Origin: Dipteris shenzhenensis
Taxonomy: Eukaryota > Polypodiophyta > Polypodiopsida > Gleicheniales
Strand: one strand, 5' to 3'
DNA length: 64,000 bases
Assembly: GCA_047967505.1 (NCBI GenBank)
Contig: CM106538.1
Part shown: positions 44,821 through 56,099 of the stretch, in pieces
Position numbering within the stretch: position 1 is the first letter of the stretch
How the letters are laid out: each line of letters opens with the position of its first letter
The notes under the pieces: model-generated
The model's database searches: none
Seen by the model: the letters and a program-made list of their open reading frames with translations, nothing else
Told to the model about the DNA's origin: nothing
Made by a program: the position numbers and the translations under genes

Positions 44821-47250
44821 TCAGATCATGTAACAAAGGGAACCAAGTGTAAAGCCTATCGGAAGACTTCGAACTTGGGACGAGGAAGTGCCTTTGTAAA
44901 CATATCTGCTATGTTGTCCTCTGTCTCCTGCTGACAACCGCTCCCGAACATAATGATAGTGAACTTTGATATTCTTGGTACGCGCATGAAACACTGGGTT
45001 ACGCGCAATGGCCTGGCTGGCAAATACCAAGATCTGTAAGTAACTGTCGAAGCCAAACACACTCTACTGTAGCGGTGAAAGCTGCCCTGTACTCAGCCTC
45101 ACAACTAGACGTGGCAACTGTTGGTTGCTTCTTGCTGAGCCAAGAGATACATGAATTGCCAAGCCAAAAACAATTGCCAATATGTGACACTCTGATGTCG
45201 GAACATCCTGCCCAGTCACTATCCATGTAAGCATGCATGGTAAGTGAACCCTAATCACCATAGAAGAGGGATAAATCCTGAGTGCCTCTGAGATATCTGA
45301 AGACTCTCTTCACTACCTGCCCTAGTATGACATAAATAAATAAGGCATCCAATAGCCTGCTGATAAAGAGTGATATCACATGGTGGGCTCCCATCATGAG
45401 CTGAGAATTTGAAACTAGGGTCCACTGGAGTAGAGATTGGCTTGCAATCCTCAAACTGAAAACGATCAAGGAGCTGTACAATATACTTGGACTGAGACAT
45501 CATGATACCCCCCTCAACATGAGCAAACTCAATGCCCAAATAATAATGAAGCCGTCCCATGTCTGACATGTCAAAAATCTGCTGCAAATCAGCCTTGAAA
45601 GCTGCAATTTGCTGAGTATCTGAGCCCGTGATGAGCATATCATCCACATATAAAATCAGCACTAAAAAATCAGATCCACTCCCACGGACATAAAGAGTGG
45701 GTTCTGTGGGACTATTATGAAAACCAAGGGATAGTAAGTGTGCATGAATTTTGGCATACCATGCCCTGGGTGCCTGCTTCAAACCATAAAGGGCTTTTCT
45801 AAGCTGGCATACCTTATTTTCAGAATTAACAACCTCAAAGCCAGGAGGTTGTGTGACATAGACTTCTTCCTACAGATCCCCATGAAGAAAAGCAGTCTTG
45901 ATGTCAAGTTGGTGCACTTGCCAATGATGATGGGCTGCAATGGCAATGACACATTGAATGGTAATCCTGGATGTGGGAGCAAATGTCTCCTCAAAGTCAA
46001 TGCCTTGTTGTTGGGCATACCCTTTTGCAACAAGACAGGCTTTGTATCAATCTATGCTGCCATCAGATTTCCTTTTTAATTTTAGACCCACCGCGTTCCA
46101 ATGGCATGCTTGCCAGGAGGGAGATCTACTAATTCCCATGTGTCATTTTTGGCAATAGATTGTAACTCAGCTTTCATTGCATCCATCCACTCTTTGCTGT
46201 CAAAAGCATCTTTATGGCACAAAGGCTCTTCATTGCAAGCTGTAGCAAGGAGTGCAAACTCAAGAAAGTGACCATGCTGTCTATTCCCTGATCTTGTCCG
46301 GGCAGCAAAAGGCTGATCTTGTTTGCTGTCCCTCAATGTATCAAGAAGCCATCTGGGAACTTGCCTTTGCTGTCTATTGACAGCTCTTTCTTTAATGACT
46401 GCACCATGAGTAGTGGGATCATTTTGTGCCAGAAGAGAAACCTGCAAACCAGCATGAGGAAGTGGCTGATTATTGCTTGGTGGAGGGCCTGCAGGAGGCT
46501 CATGTTGCTGGTCAAAATCCTCTTCTGATGATGGCAGAGGTAACCAAGATTCAAAGGCATCAAACATGTCAACATCTGGCTTTGCTTTGCAGTCCACAAG
46601 AGGAGAAGCTGAATGTTCAGCAAAGATTACATCTCTAATGACAATAATCTTCCCAATATTTGGTTGATATAACCGATACCCTCTGCTCTCCTGGCTGTAA
46701 CCAATAAATATGCATTTGATTGCCTTGTCATCAAGCTTGTGTCTCAGCTGAGATGGTACATGAACATATGCAAGAGACCCAAAAACTCTCATGTGTGAAA
46801 GTGCAGGCTTCCTGCCTTTCCATGCTTCATAAGGTGTAATGGTCTTCAATGCCCGTGTAGGTGATCTATTCAGCACATAGTTGGCACACATTACAGCATC
46901 AAGCCAAAATTTATTCGGCAAAGACTTGGCCTTAAGCATGCATCTGGCCATCTCCATTATTGTGGACCTGTTTTTCCTTTCAGAAACAGGATTCTGCTGA
47001 GGAGTGTAAGGAGTAGTGCATGAGTGAATAATGCCCCGTGAAGACAGAAATGCATCAAACTCCTTTGACATATACTCTCCCCCCCTATCTGTGTTGAGGG
47101 TGACAAGCTTGCATCCTAATTCATTCTCAACCATATTCAGCCATCTTTGAAAGCATAAGAAAACTTCAGATTTGGCCTTTACAGGATATACTTAGCAATG
47201 TCTTGTGAAATCATCAATGAGAGTCATGAAATACTTATACCCCCCAATGG
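44821..47250 (-). pseudogene. Copia-2 integrase core-RT-RNase H
   Basis: Continues the protein interrupted by Gypsy-1. MTLIDDFTRHC and ...NTDRGGEYMSK, PQQNPVSERKNR (integrase core) run through 47134-46082 without a stop into GTRWV, where a one-base loss near 46087 breaks the frame. 45782-45255 has KQAPRAWYAKI and LILYVDDMLI (YVDD). About 80 bp are missing after LIYLCHTR. RNase H (MHAYMDSDWAGC, SCEAEYRAAF) runs to about 45010, followed by a further deletion that removes the DSQSALA motif, then NPVFHARTKNI to about 44821. Confidence 0.85.
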
Positions 47251-47255
47251 CATTT
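47251..47255. repeat. Target-site duplication of Gypsy-1 (left)
   Basis: CATTT, matching 53910-53914; removing one copy restores the Copia-2 integrase reading (PM.TN..GGYKYF). Confidence 0.85.
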
Positions 47256-47776
47256 TGACACATCCCACCACTCCTGAAACCTCTGATCTGCAAAACAAAC
47301 ACACACCACATGAGAACTGAGCCGGCTGCTCACCACCCAACCATGACATCTACGGGATGTGATCCCAATCAGGAGATGTCCCCTCCGAGCCACGAGCTGA
47401 GCTACTGGCACGAACTCCCAATCAGATCCAAACCAGCCTGGTGTCCCATACCACCAGGTGGCGCTGTGAAGCCCTGGATCTGCCACTGGGCCTTGGGCTA
47501 CGCTAAGATGCAGGCGCGCGTCCGTGACTCAATCCAGGAACAGACTTTGCACTTGGGAACAAAACTTGCTCTCAACTGCATACTGAGAACTGAACCCCCT
47601 GGGCCCCTTTTATAGACTCGGGCCCCGAGCGCCAAAAATAGCAAAGACCTATAAATAGTTCGTACCCTTGCCACTCAACCCGAGAATCAAGCCTGCCTAG
47701 CTCTAAGCCTCCCCAGGCTACCTGAGCTAGTCTAGTGTACCCAGTACACGTCAGATACCAATCCGTGCACATGACA
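47256..47776 (-). repeat. Gypsy-1 3' LTR (521 bp)
   Basis: Ends TGTCATGTGC / GATGTGTCA on the minus strand. A TATA box (TATAAAAGG, minus strand, about 47605-47613) lies just after a near-palindrome CTCGGGGCCCGAG. Confidence 0.9.
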
Positions 47777-47789
47777 TACTCCCCCTCCT

Positions 47790-48416
47790 CTAAGAACTCA
47801 CTCCTGAGTTCGCTATAAAACTCGGAAATGTTCTTTGGAGGTTTTGTAATGTCTCCCATGTTGCATCCTCCTCAACACGATCCTTCCACTTGATTTTGTA
47901 TTCCGTGATAGATCGATTACGAATCTGTCTGTCACGAAATTCAAGAATACACTCAGGTTCGTGAGGAATAAAAGTCAAATCTGTAACTTCTATTATCTCG
48001 TGAGGAGAAACAAGTTGATCTTCTGCACCCAAAAGTTCTTTCAGTCTACTGACATGAAAGACTGGATGTACTTTAACATCAGGAGGCAATTCTAGTCGAT
48101 ATGCAACTGGTCCAATTCTTTTAATGACCTTGAATGGGCCACATTATCTGGGGGATAATTTCAGAACCAAACCAATACTTAGGCTCTTGGATTCCTTGGG
48201 AATTCGCAAATATACCATCGTTCCTTCAGAGAACTCTCTAGGTGAACGATGTCTATTAGCATAAAATCTGTCCCGATCTTGGGCAGTTCTAATAGACTCC
48301 TTGGCAAACTGCAACATTTCCTGCATATCTAGCAAGAAGTTCTTAGCAGCATCATTTTGAATCCCTTTTAATCCAACCATAACTGGTGACTTAGGTTGAA
48401 ACCCGTACATAAGCAT
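47790..48416 (-). pseudogene. Gypsy-1 integrase C-terminus and chromodomain
   Basis: 48416-48144 reads LMYGFQPKSPV, a helical arm (AKESIRTAQDRDRFYANRHR) and an SH3-like start, ending in TAA in place of an aromatic residue (SPR*CGPF). The frame goes on: [28 protein letters not shown], then the chromodomain [17 protein letters not shown]..., stop at 47790. Chromodomains of chromoviral integrases bind modified histone tails and steer insertion to heterochromatin (known for the group). The aromatic/acidic core (W-K, A-TWE) is conserved. Confidence 0.85.
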
Positions 48417-49201
48417 AAAAGGACTGTAACCAGTACTAGAATGCTTTGCACTGTTGTAAGCAAATCAATCATAGGTAGATAATCTTCCCATGAAGACTGT
48501 CTCTTAGATACATATGCCCGAAGCATGTCTTCAACCAACTGGTTAACCTTCTCTGTATTGCCATCGGATTGTGCATGATCCGAGGAACTCATACTTAGAG
48601 TAGTTTCTAACTTCTCAAAAACAAGTGTCCAAAAATTACTTGTAAACTTTGAGTCCCTGTCACTGACTATGTCAGATGGCAAACCATACAGCTTAAACAA
48701 GTGGTCCACAAACTCGTGAGCCAACTGAACAGCTGAAATAGTTGTTCTAGTAGGTAAGAATCTAGCCATTTTTATCAACCGGTCGACTATGACCCAAATG
48801 GAGTCATGACCCTTGCGCGTTCGAGGCAAACCAGTAATAAAATCCATGGAAATACTTTCCCATTTATTACCTGGAATCTGTAATGGCTGTAATAAACCCG
48901 CGCTTCTAAGGCGTTCTGCCTTAGTATCCTGACAAACTCGGCAACCTACTACATAGTTCTCAATGAATGCACGCATCTTTGGCCAATAAAAGGTATGCTT
49001 CACAAGAGACAGAGTCCTATGTATACCCGGATGTCCAGCACTAGGAGCATCATGACACTCCCAGAGAATCTTGGATTTAAGGTCCAGAACATCAAGCACA
49101 CAAATCTTTTCATTCCGGAACAACAAGCCGTTCCTAATCATCCACTGACCTCCCGCCGCCTGTACTGTAGGTAGCACAATCCCTGAGTCCTGGTCAACCA
49201 T
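48368..49201 (-). pseudogene. Gypsy-1 integrase
   Basis: The HHCC zinc domain (GHPGIHRT ... CRVCQ) is followed by the catalytic core with SMDFITGLPRT, SDRDSKFTSNFW and the region with the final Glu (SDGNTEKVNQLVEDML). The usual HPQTDGQTE(R/K)VN motif reads HAQSDGNTEKVN. After MIDLL a one-base shift near 48455 diverts the frame. It is in the same frame as the RT above; the two are separated only by TAG at 49223-49225 and 49214-49216, each consistent with CAG to TAG. Confidence 0.85.
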
Positions 49202-49222
49202 GGAGCTCCCATCCTAGACTCT

Positions 49223-50419
49223 CTACCAATAAGAACTGAAATGACTATCAGTTGCGTATAGCCCTCTCAAGGATTGAAATAGGTCTGAGGATATTTCCGT
49301 AAATGACAAAGCATTTACAAACTTAACTCGACTTAAGGCATCCGCCACACTATTCAACGAACCCTTACGATAACGTATTTCAAAATCAAAATCTTGCATT
49401 AATTCTGCCCATCTAGCTTTCCGTCCCCTCAATTCAGATCCATCACACACATACTTAATTGACTGATGATCAGTCAATACAAGGAACTTTGAACCATACA
49501 GGTAGTGTCTCCAAACCTTAAAGGCATACACTACAGCATAAAGTTCCTTTTCAAGTGTGGGCCAACGATATTGAGTGTTGTCTAGCTTCTTACTCTCGAA
49601 AGCTACAGGTCTGCCCTCTTGGAATAGAGCTGCCCCAATCGCATAATCACTCGCATCGGCCTCTAAAACATAAGGCCGGGTAGGATCGGGTAATGCAAGA
49701 ACGGGTGCTTCCTTGATAGAAAACTTCAAGGTTTCAAAAGCCTTGTTCATTGCATCATTCCAAGAGATCGGCTGGGTAGACCTGCGTCCATGACCTTTCA
49801 ATATGTTTGTCAAGGGTGCCGTGATATGTGAATAACCACGCACAGACTTCCGTAGAAATACCGTAAATCCTAGGAAAGAACGAAGTTGTTTCACAGTCTG
49901 AGGGATAGGCCATTCTAAAACCTTCTGGATACGATCCAGATCAATGCTAATACCTTCAGAAGAAATCTTGTGTCCTAAGTAAATGATCTCCTTCATAAAG
50001 AAGTCACATTTACTCATCTTGGCATAGAGCTTATGCTGTCTTAGAATAACTAAGACAATCCGGAGGTGTCCGATGTGATCCTCAAGCGTTCGACTATATA
50101 CCAAGATGTCATCTAAGAATACTACAACAAATTTGCCCAGAAAATCCCTGAACAAATCGTTCATCATCTGCTGAAAGGTGGCAGGAGCATTGGTCAAACC
50201 AAAAGGTAGTACAAGAAACTCGTAATGACCATACCTAATTCGGAATGCGGTTCTATCTATGTGTTTAGCATAGATACGGATTTGGTGATAACCCGTACGC
50301 AAATCAATCTTAGTGAAATACTTCGCTCCGGCCAAACGCTCTATCAAATCATCGGAACGAGGTAGAGGGTATCGATTCTTAATTGTCACTTTATTTAATC
50401 GTTTATAATCTATACACAT
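49223..50419 (-). CDS. Gypsy-1 reverse transcriptase-RNase H
   Basis: 398 codons open: MCIDYKRLNKVTIKNRYPLP, FTKIDLRTGYHQIRI (first Asp), PFGLTNAPATFQQMMND, FVVVFLDDILVYS (FLDD catalytic pair), FLGF, then RNase H with VLEADASDYAIGAALFQEGR, EKELYAVVYA and LTDHQSIKY. Its first Met is internal. The reading joins the gag-protease frame one base away near 50436, so the whole is one polyprotein with a shift. It ends at the TAG at 49223. RT copies element RNA; RNase H removes the template. Confidence 0.85.
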   Translation of the reverse strand: MCIDYKRLNKVTIKNRYPLPRSDDLIERLAGAKYFTKIDLRTGYHQIRIYAKHIDRTAFRIRYGHYEFLVLPFGLTNAPATFQQMMNDLFRDFLGKFVVVFLDDILVYSRTLEDHIGHLRIVLVILRQHKLYAKMSKCDFFMKEIIYLGHKISSEGISIDLDRIQKVLEWPIPQTVKQLRSFLGFTVFLRKSVRGYSHITAPLTNILKGHGRRSTQPISWNDAMNKAFETLKFSIKEAPVLALPDPTRPYVLEADASDYAIGAALFQEGRPVAFESKKLDNTQYRWPTLEKELYAVVYAFKVWRHYLYGSKFLVLTDHQSIKYVCDGSELRGRKARWAELMQDFDFEIRYRKGSLNSVADALSRVKFVNALSFTEISSDLFQSLRGLYATDSHFSSYW

Positions 50420-52370
50420 TCTCCAGGTAGAATCTTTCTTCTTTCTTAAGAAGAAAGGTGCACCCCAAAGGTGATTTACTTGGGCGTATATAGCCCATAT
50501 TCAGGTAATCCTGTAGCTGGGTAGCTAACTCATCCTCCTCGACCTGGCTCATCCTATAAGGTGGCACACTAATAGGTTGAGCCCCTAGGACTACGTCTAT
50601 GCGATGATCTACTGCCCGTTCTGGAGGTAAACCTTCCGGCAGTTGAGTAGGGAATACATCCTTAAAACTATCTAATAACATTCTCAATTCACGGTGTTCA
50701 AACACACTTAAATCATTCTTGTTAATTACAGAAACAACAAATGAAGAAAGCGGAATCAAAACACACTGATAGACATCATAATGAGAAGTGTTTAATATAT
50801 TTCGAAGCTGCATCGCAAATACAATAAGTCCCTGATAAGAGGGAATTTTATCACACTGAATACAAAATTGGGTGCCCTTATCTACAAAAGAAAGTGTATG
50901 CTCCGTCCATCCAATCTGAATATTGTGGGTTTTAAACCACTCTATTCCAATCAACAAGTCTACATGCTCCAGGTGCATAACATAACACGTAAGAACCCCT
51001 GTGTAGGCTAACATCCGGATAGGAAGCACTTCAACCTTGCGATCCCAAAACTGCTTCCCAGCTGGAAGCTGCACCTCATAGGTGTGGTCGCTAGGTACTG
51101 TGGACAGCCCCATCTTCTGCACAAATTTGTAATTAACAAAATTGTGAGAGCTGCCCGGATCAAAGAGAATGTGAACTTGTTGGTCCCTAACTTCTCCATA
51201 AACTCGAAAAAGATCATGGGAACCAAACAACGAAGTATTGAAAGTACAATTACAAGAGAGTGGGCAGGTAATGACATTTACAGAAATACCTGTCATCGAG
51301 ACTTGGTTCGCTCCCTTGGCTGTGGTACGTGGACCCGCCTGGAGCTTCGGTCCGAGCGCTAACTTTTGATTCTTGCGCTTTGGACACTCATTCTTGGTGT
51401 GGCCCCGCTCCTCGCAATAGAAGCAACGTCCTTCTTTCTTGAGCTTCAAAGTACGAAGGAAACGGGCTTTACCATTCTTTGCCTGAGTCAAGTGTTTCTT
51501 GGAGGCGTTGTTCGTAGACTTCGTCTCCCCAGTACCAGTCCTAGGCTGAAAGAACTTGCGTTTCTTCTTTCCACTCGTGTCGGAAACTGTAGTTGCTTTT
51601 GCACCGGCCATGGTATCATCATAAATACGCGCGTAATTCATGGCCTCTTGCAACGTTGTGCATTTGTTGTTCTTTATTTGCAACTTGTATGAATCTGGCA
51701 AACCATCCACAAAGAAACCTAACAAGGTCACTGGATCCATCTTTGTGGCCCTGGTCTGCAGATCTCGAAACCTTTGAAGATAAACTTCAAATGACAAGTT
51801 CTGCTTTGACATATCGAGGGCTTTAAGCTTGCCAACGATATCATAATCGTCCTCCTTCTTCAGGAACTCCTTCCTGAAGACCCCTTCGAAATCTATCCAT
51901 GTATCTGGCTTAGGCTGGAGTTCCTTCCACCATAGCAACGCCTTACCTGACATGAAACCGGCTGCAAGCTGGATTTTCTTCTCATCTGGGTACGGGTGGA
52001 ACTGAAAGTGTACCTGCCACTTGTGTAACCAAGTGTCAACTACCTCCTTCGTTCGAGACTTTTGATCTCCCGGAAAAGGATCTGGAGTTATGTTCGGGCC
52101 TAGCACTGAAGCCATGGCATCCACATGCATGAGTGCCTGCATAGTGCTAGCCAGAAGAGTGAGAGTCGTCTGAATCCCTTGGAGTTGCTGTGTCAACCCC
52201 GTTTGATTCGCATTAACCTGCTCGAATTTTCCATCTAGAGCAGTGGTGAATTCACTGAAGGCCTTTTTCGTAATCAGGTCATTATAAAGACCCTGATCTT
52301 CCTCTCCCACAGGAGTGTAATCCAAATCCTGCTCTCCCATGGTGAACTCGGGATTTGCAGAATCAGACAT
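50403..52370 (-). CDS. Gypsy-1 Gag-protease
   Basis: The start at 52370 (MSDSANPEF) is preferred because the preceding 31 in-frame residues (ATG at 52463) are hydrophobic and unlike Gag. Domains: coil (KFEQVNANQTGLTQQLQGIQ), the retrotransposon Gag helix domain (DTWLHKWQVHFQFHP, MSGKALLWWKELQPKP, FRKEFLKKEDDYD), a basic linker, the CCHC knuckle CFYCEERGHTKNEC, then the protease with ILFDPGSSHNFV (D-P-G active site, seen in some Gypsy lineages in place of DSG) and LLIGIEW. The end leads into the RT start (SPLGCTFLLKK), after which one extra base throws the frame off; the last dozen residues are spurious. Confidence 0.85.
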   Translation of the reverse strand: MSDSANPEFTMGEQDLDYTPVGEEDQGLYNDLITKKAFSEFTTALDGKFEQVNANQTGLTQQLQGIQTTLTLLASTMQALMHVDAMASVLGPNITPDPFPGDQKSRTKEVVDTWLHKWQVHFQFHPYPDEKKIQLAAGFMSGKALLWWKELQPKPDTWIDFEGVFRKEFLKKEDDYDIVGKLKALDMSKQNLSFEVYLQRFRDLQTRATKMDPVTLLGFFVDGLPDSYKLQIKNNKCTTLQEAMNYARIYDDTMAGAKATTVSDTSGKKKRKFFQPRTGTGETKSTNNASKKHLTQAKNGKARFLRTLKLKKEGRCFYCEERGHTKNECPKRKNQKLALGPKLQAGPRTTAKGANQVSMTGISVNVITCPLSCNCTFNTSLFGSHDLFRVYGEVRDQQVHILFDPGSSHNFVNYKFVQKMGLSTVPSDHTYEVQLPAGKQFWDRKVEVLPIRMLAYTGVLTCYVMHLEHVDLLIGIEWFKTHNIQIGWTEHTLSFVDKGTQFCIQCDKIPSYQGLIVFAMQLRNILNTSHYDVYQCVLIPLSSFVVSVINKNDLSVFEHRELRMLLDSFKDVFPTQLPEGLPPERAVDHRIDVVLGAQPISVPPYRMSQVEEDELATQLQDYLNMGYIRPSKSPLGCTFLLKKEERFYLENVYRL

Positions 52371-52539
52371 AACTGAAATCTGATTTGGAACGAATATAAA
52401 CTGAGAGAAATAATTGAGAAATCGTAGCTGAAAGGATAGTGGAGCAGAGAAAAACTGTCCCAAGAGATGCTGACGGAAGAAGATGCTGAAAACTGGCGAA
52501 CCGCACGCGCAATAAACCCGGAGGCTGGCTGAACTCGAT

Positions 52540-52805
52540 GCAGGCTGCAGCGTACGGAATTCTGCAGCAATCCGTACCGTACGGTACCCTCCTGCTGACC
52601 GTACCGGTGACGCAGCTGTACGGATGGCTGACGTGGCTGTACGGCTGCTGACGCGATCCGTACGGCTGCTGATGCAATCTGTACGGATGCTGACGCAGTC
52701 CGTAAAGTCGCTGACGTGTGTGTACGGTGGCTGACGTAGGCAGTACGGTGATGACGCAGGCTGTACGGCCGATGACGCAGGCTGTACGGTAGCCTGCGCA
52801 GGCTG
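52540..52805 (-). repeat. CCGTAC array in Gypsy-1 leader
   Basis: About 13 GTAC words in 260 bp, mostly CCGTAC on the sense strand, many spaced 20-25 bp with GTCAGC between (GACGCAGGCTGTACGG on the plus strand), so a loose minisatellite. It lies between primer-binding site and gag. Confidence 0.85.
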
Positions 52806-53370
52806 TCCCGAATCTCGATGGCGCAGTCACTTCGTAGAGCAGAGAGGGCTCCTTGCAAGGCTATGGCTGGGGCTGGAACCCTATCCAACTATATAGGGAA
52901 CAGGGCAGCCTAATTAGGAAGCCCTGCTTCCAAAAAAGGCTCACCCTCCCAGCTTTGGAGGGTGGTGCTTTTCGAAAAAAGCAACACCTCTTCGTAGGGT
53001 GATCGCACACTGTTCCTGCACATCGCGCCTCTCCCTGCCCTGGCCGAAAATCGTACCAGCCTTCGCACCAACACAGCCTCCACCACAGCCCCGTCAGTCG
53101 CTATCTGCTTGCCTACAACTCAGCTACCCTATCGCCTCTCTTTCCTTCTTCTCTGCTCTCTCCCTGCTACGTGCATCCTTCTCTCTCTAAAACCCTTCAG
53201 TAAATTCGAAATCTAGACTCTCTCTTTCTCCTACCTTTTCCCTACATCCTGACCACCCCTGATAACCCAGGAACCAAGCAGAATTTGCAGCAACAAATTT
53301 CGAATTTTAGGGCATACCTGGAGGAAGAAATCGTCAAAAATTCTTGCATAAGAAATTCCTACCTCAGGAG
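52806..53370 (-). other. Gypsy-1 leader (5' untranslated region)
   Basis: The part of the leader between primer-binding site and GTAC array. It contains C/T-rich stretches and no conserved protein. Confidence 0.6.
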
Positions 53371-53386
53371 CTGGCTCTGATACCAA
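53371..53386 (-). other. Gypsy-1 primer-binding site
   Basis: Minus strand TTGGTATCAGAGCCAG, complementary to initiator methionine tRNA, adjacent to the 5' LTR. Confidence 0.9.
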
Positions 53387-53388
53387 CT

Positions 53389-53909
53389 GACACATCCCAG
53401 CACTCCTGAAACCTCTGATCTGCAAAACAAACACACACCACATGAGAACTGAGCCGGCTGCTCACCACCCAACCATGACATCTACGGGATGTGATCCCGA
53501 ATCAGGAGATGTCCCCTCCGAGCCACGAGCTGAGCTACTGGCACAAACTCCCAATCAGATCCAAACCAGCTTGGTGTCCCATACCACCAGGTGGCGCTGT
53601 GAAGCCCTAGATCTGCCACTGGGCCTTGGGCTACGCTAAGATGCAGGCGCGCGTCCACGACTCAATCCAGGAACAGACCTAGCACCTGGGAACGAAACTT
53701 GCTCCCAACTGCATACTGAGAACTGAACCCCCTAGGCCCCTTTTATAGACTCGGGCCCCGAGCGCCAAAAATAGCGAAGACCTATAAATAGTTCGTACCC
53801 TTGCCACTCAACCCGAGAATCAAGCCTGCCTAGCTCTAAGCCTCCCCAGGCTACCTGAGCTAGTCTAGTGTACCCAGTACACGTCAGATACCAATCCGCG
53901 CACATGACA
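53389..53909 (-). repeat. Gypsy-1 5' LTR (521 bp)
   Basis: Same length as the 3' LTR, about 97% identical by eye. TATA box on the minus strand near 53740. Target-site copy CATTT follows at 53910-53914. Confidence 0.9.
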
Positions 53910-55623
53910 CATTTGTCCTCATTGGGCCACAGACATCACTGTGTACTAGCTGCAATTTCCTTTGTGAGAGTTTTGGACAATTCTTTTGAAAAGGAAATCG
54001 ATGCATCTTACCCAAAAGACAACCCTCACACACATACTTGGAAACTGTGTGAGTCTGAGGTACATCATTTGCCATCTGCTTTGAATGTAGCTTTGCAAGA
54101 GCTCTATAATTGAGATGGCCCATTCTCTCATGCCAAAGATGAGTTTCAGCAAGCTCTGAACCTGAAATAGCCAATGCTTCAATAGAAAGTGCAGCTGGAT
54201 GATGATCAAGGTGATAAAGCCCTTTTTGCAAAGTGCCAGTGAGAACTATGGCATTGTCATCACGAAGATCATAAACTAGACAGCTGTAGCCATCAAAAAT
54301 TACTCTGAAACTTGAAGTAGCAATTGCTGAAATTGAAATCAAGTTGACTTCAATGCCAGGCACAAAAAGGACATTTGTCAGAGTAACGGGATGGCTTGAA
54401 ATGGATGTGAGCTGCACATCTCCAACTCCTTTTACAGCATATGAAGCATTATTAGCACATGTAACAGTCCCCCCTCGAGGTGCATCAGCTAAAGAGTGGA
54501 ACAACTGCCTGCAAGATGTGACATGCTTAGAAGCACCACTATCAAAGTACCAGGACTGAGCATCATTAGCAGTAAAGAGTGCATCAGCTTTGGAGGGATC
54601 AAATGAGCAATGGACAGCCCATGCCCAATCATCCTGAAGAGCATGTGCATGTGAAGCATCTGCTGGCTCATGGGATTCAATAGCATGTGAGGCATTAACT
54701 GTCAATCCTGCTTTCTTTTTCTCCGAAGCAATGCGCTTCCTGCATTCTGAAATGTCATGTCCAGGCTTGCGACAATAGTTGCATCTTTTCTTCTTTGCCT
54801 TATCTGCTGTATTTTTAGATGCATGGGAGGAATTGCAGCTGCTATGCGCAGATTTTGGCTTGCCCATAGGCTTGGAAGCCTTGCCTCTTCCTGTCTGCTG
54901 TGAAGCAAATGCATGATCAGGAATAATGGCTTATCTGTTAGCTCTACTTTGCTCTTCCTGCAAAAGCGAAGTAACTAGCTGATCAAAAGAATAGTGGTCT
55001 GGATTACCCATGGCCACTAATCAAAGGGTTGTAGCAAACCCTTGATATGTATCTGGCAGTCCATTCAATGTGGTACTGACAAGCTGTGAATTTGGCACCA
55101 CCTCATCAATGTTGGCAAGCTGTTCCACGAGGTCCTTGACCTTTGTCAAGTATGCATCCATTGACTCACCTTCATTCATACTGACTTCCTATAATTGCCT
55201 TCTCAAATATGCAATACGAGCTTCATTGCGAATCTGATAGAGAGAAGCCAATTTATCCCAAGCATCCTTTGCTGTCCTGCAAGACCGGATGTGTGGAATA
55301 ATGATTCTCTTGCATGATAAAGCAATGCATGAATGTGCATTTGCATCTCTTGCATCCCATCTTGACTGTTCTTGAGTTGGAAGAGCAGCAGTAGGAGTGC
55401 TAGAGGAAGAGGCATCGGGAGGAGTACCCCCTGCAGAAGGACCAGCAGTAGAGGCAACCACTGAAGCATTGGCTGGCCTCAGATCAGCCCCAGAAACAAT
55501 ATTCCACAAATGCTTCGCAACAAGAATATGTTTCATGAGATAAGACCACATCGGATAGTTGGTGCCATCCAACTTATCATCTTCACGAAGAACTCCAAAT
55601 AAATCTTGATTGTTCCCAGCCAT
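53910..55623 (-). pseudogene. Copia-2 Gag-protease-preintegrase
   Basis: ATG at 55621-55623 (MAGNNQDLFGVLREDDKLDG). Three nonsense codons lie in gag: TAG 55189-55191, TGA 55021-55023 and TAA 54931-54933. Each is a C-to-T change relative to Copia-1 (CAG, CGA, CAA). From 54867 the frame is open: CCHC knuckle CNYCRKPGHDISEC, protease SWYFDSGASKHV, LFVPGIEVNL, preintegrase zinc finger (HLWHERMGHLNYRA ... CEGCLLGK) and the integrase start VHSDVCGPM. Gypsy-1 interrupts it at 53910; the rest lies at 47250 and below. Confidence 0.88.
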
Positions 55624-56099
55624 AGCAAATGTGATACCCTGAAAAAAGACCTGAAAACCCAAAAGCCTCAAGGCTATCACTGCAAAAAGCTGGCTGTCCA
55701 AAAATGACAGCAAATATCTGCAAATTTCTGACCCAAATCAAAGGGCAAATGCAGATCTGACCCAAATGTGACTGTGACAGGCAATGTTCACTGCAAAAAA
55801 CAGCAAATCTGGCAAAAGCCCCAAATTTAATGAGGGCAAATAGGCCAAAAAGAGGGCAAATGTAGAAAAGCCCCAAATTTTACTGAAACTTTTGCAAATG
55901 TGACCCAATGTATGTAAATCTGACTCAATGTCCTGCAGAAGTGACTCAATGTCCTACAAAAGTGACTCAATGTATAGCCTCAAGGCTTGAAAAAGCAAAA
56001 GTATGAGTTACTGTCCCAAACTCAAAAGTATGAGTTACTGCTCAGTTGAAATTAAGCTTCCAACGCAAAAGCCCCAAATTTTTGTTGACCAAATTCCGG

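Larger units (their letters stand above)
47256..53909 (-). mobile_element. Gypsy-1 chromovirus, inserted in Copia-2
   Basis: 6,654 bp with two 521-bp LTRs (TG/CA ends), CATTT target-site duplication, tRNA-iMet primer-binding site (53371-53386) and polypurine tract (GAGGAGGGGGAGTA, 47777-47793). Gene order is gag-protease-RT-RNase H-integrase-chromodomain, the plant chromovirus layout. The LTRs differ at about 14 positions plus one indel (about 2.7%). Coding damage: one frameshift at gag-RT, two TAG codons before integrase, one frameshift and one TAA later. Confidence 0.93.
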
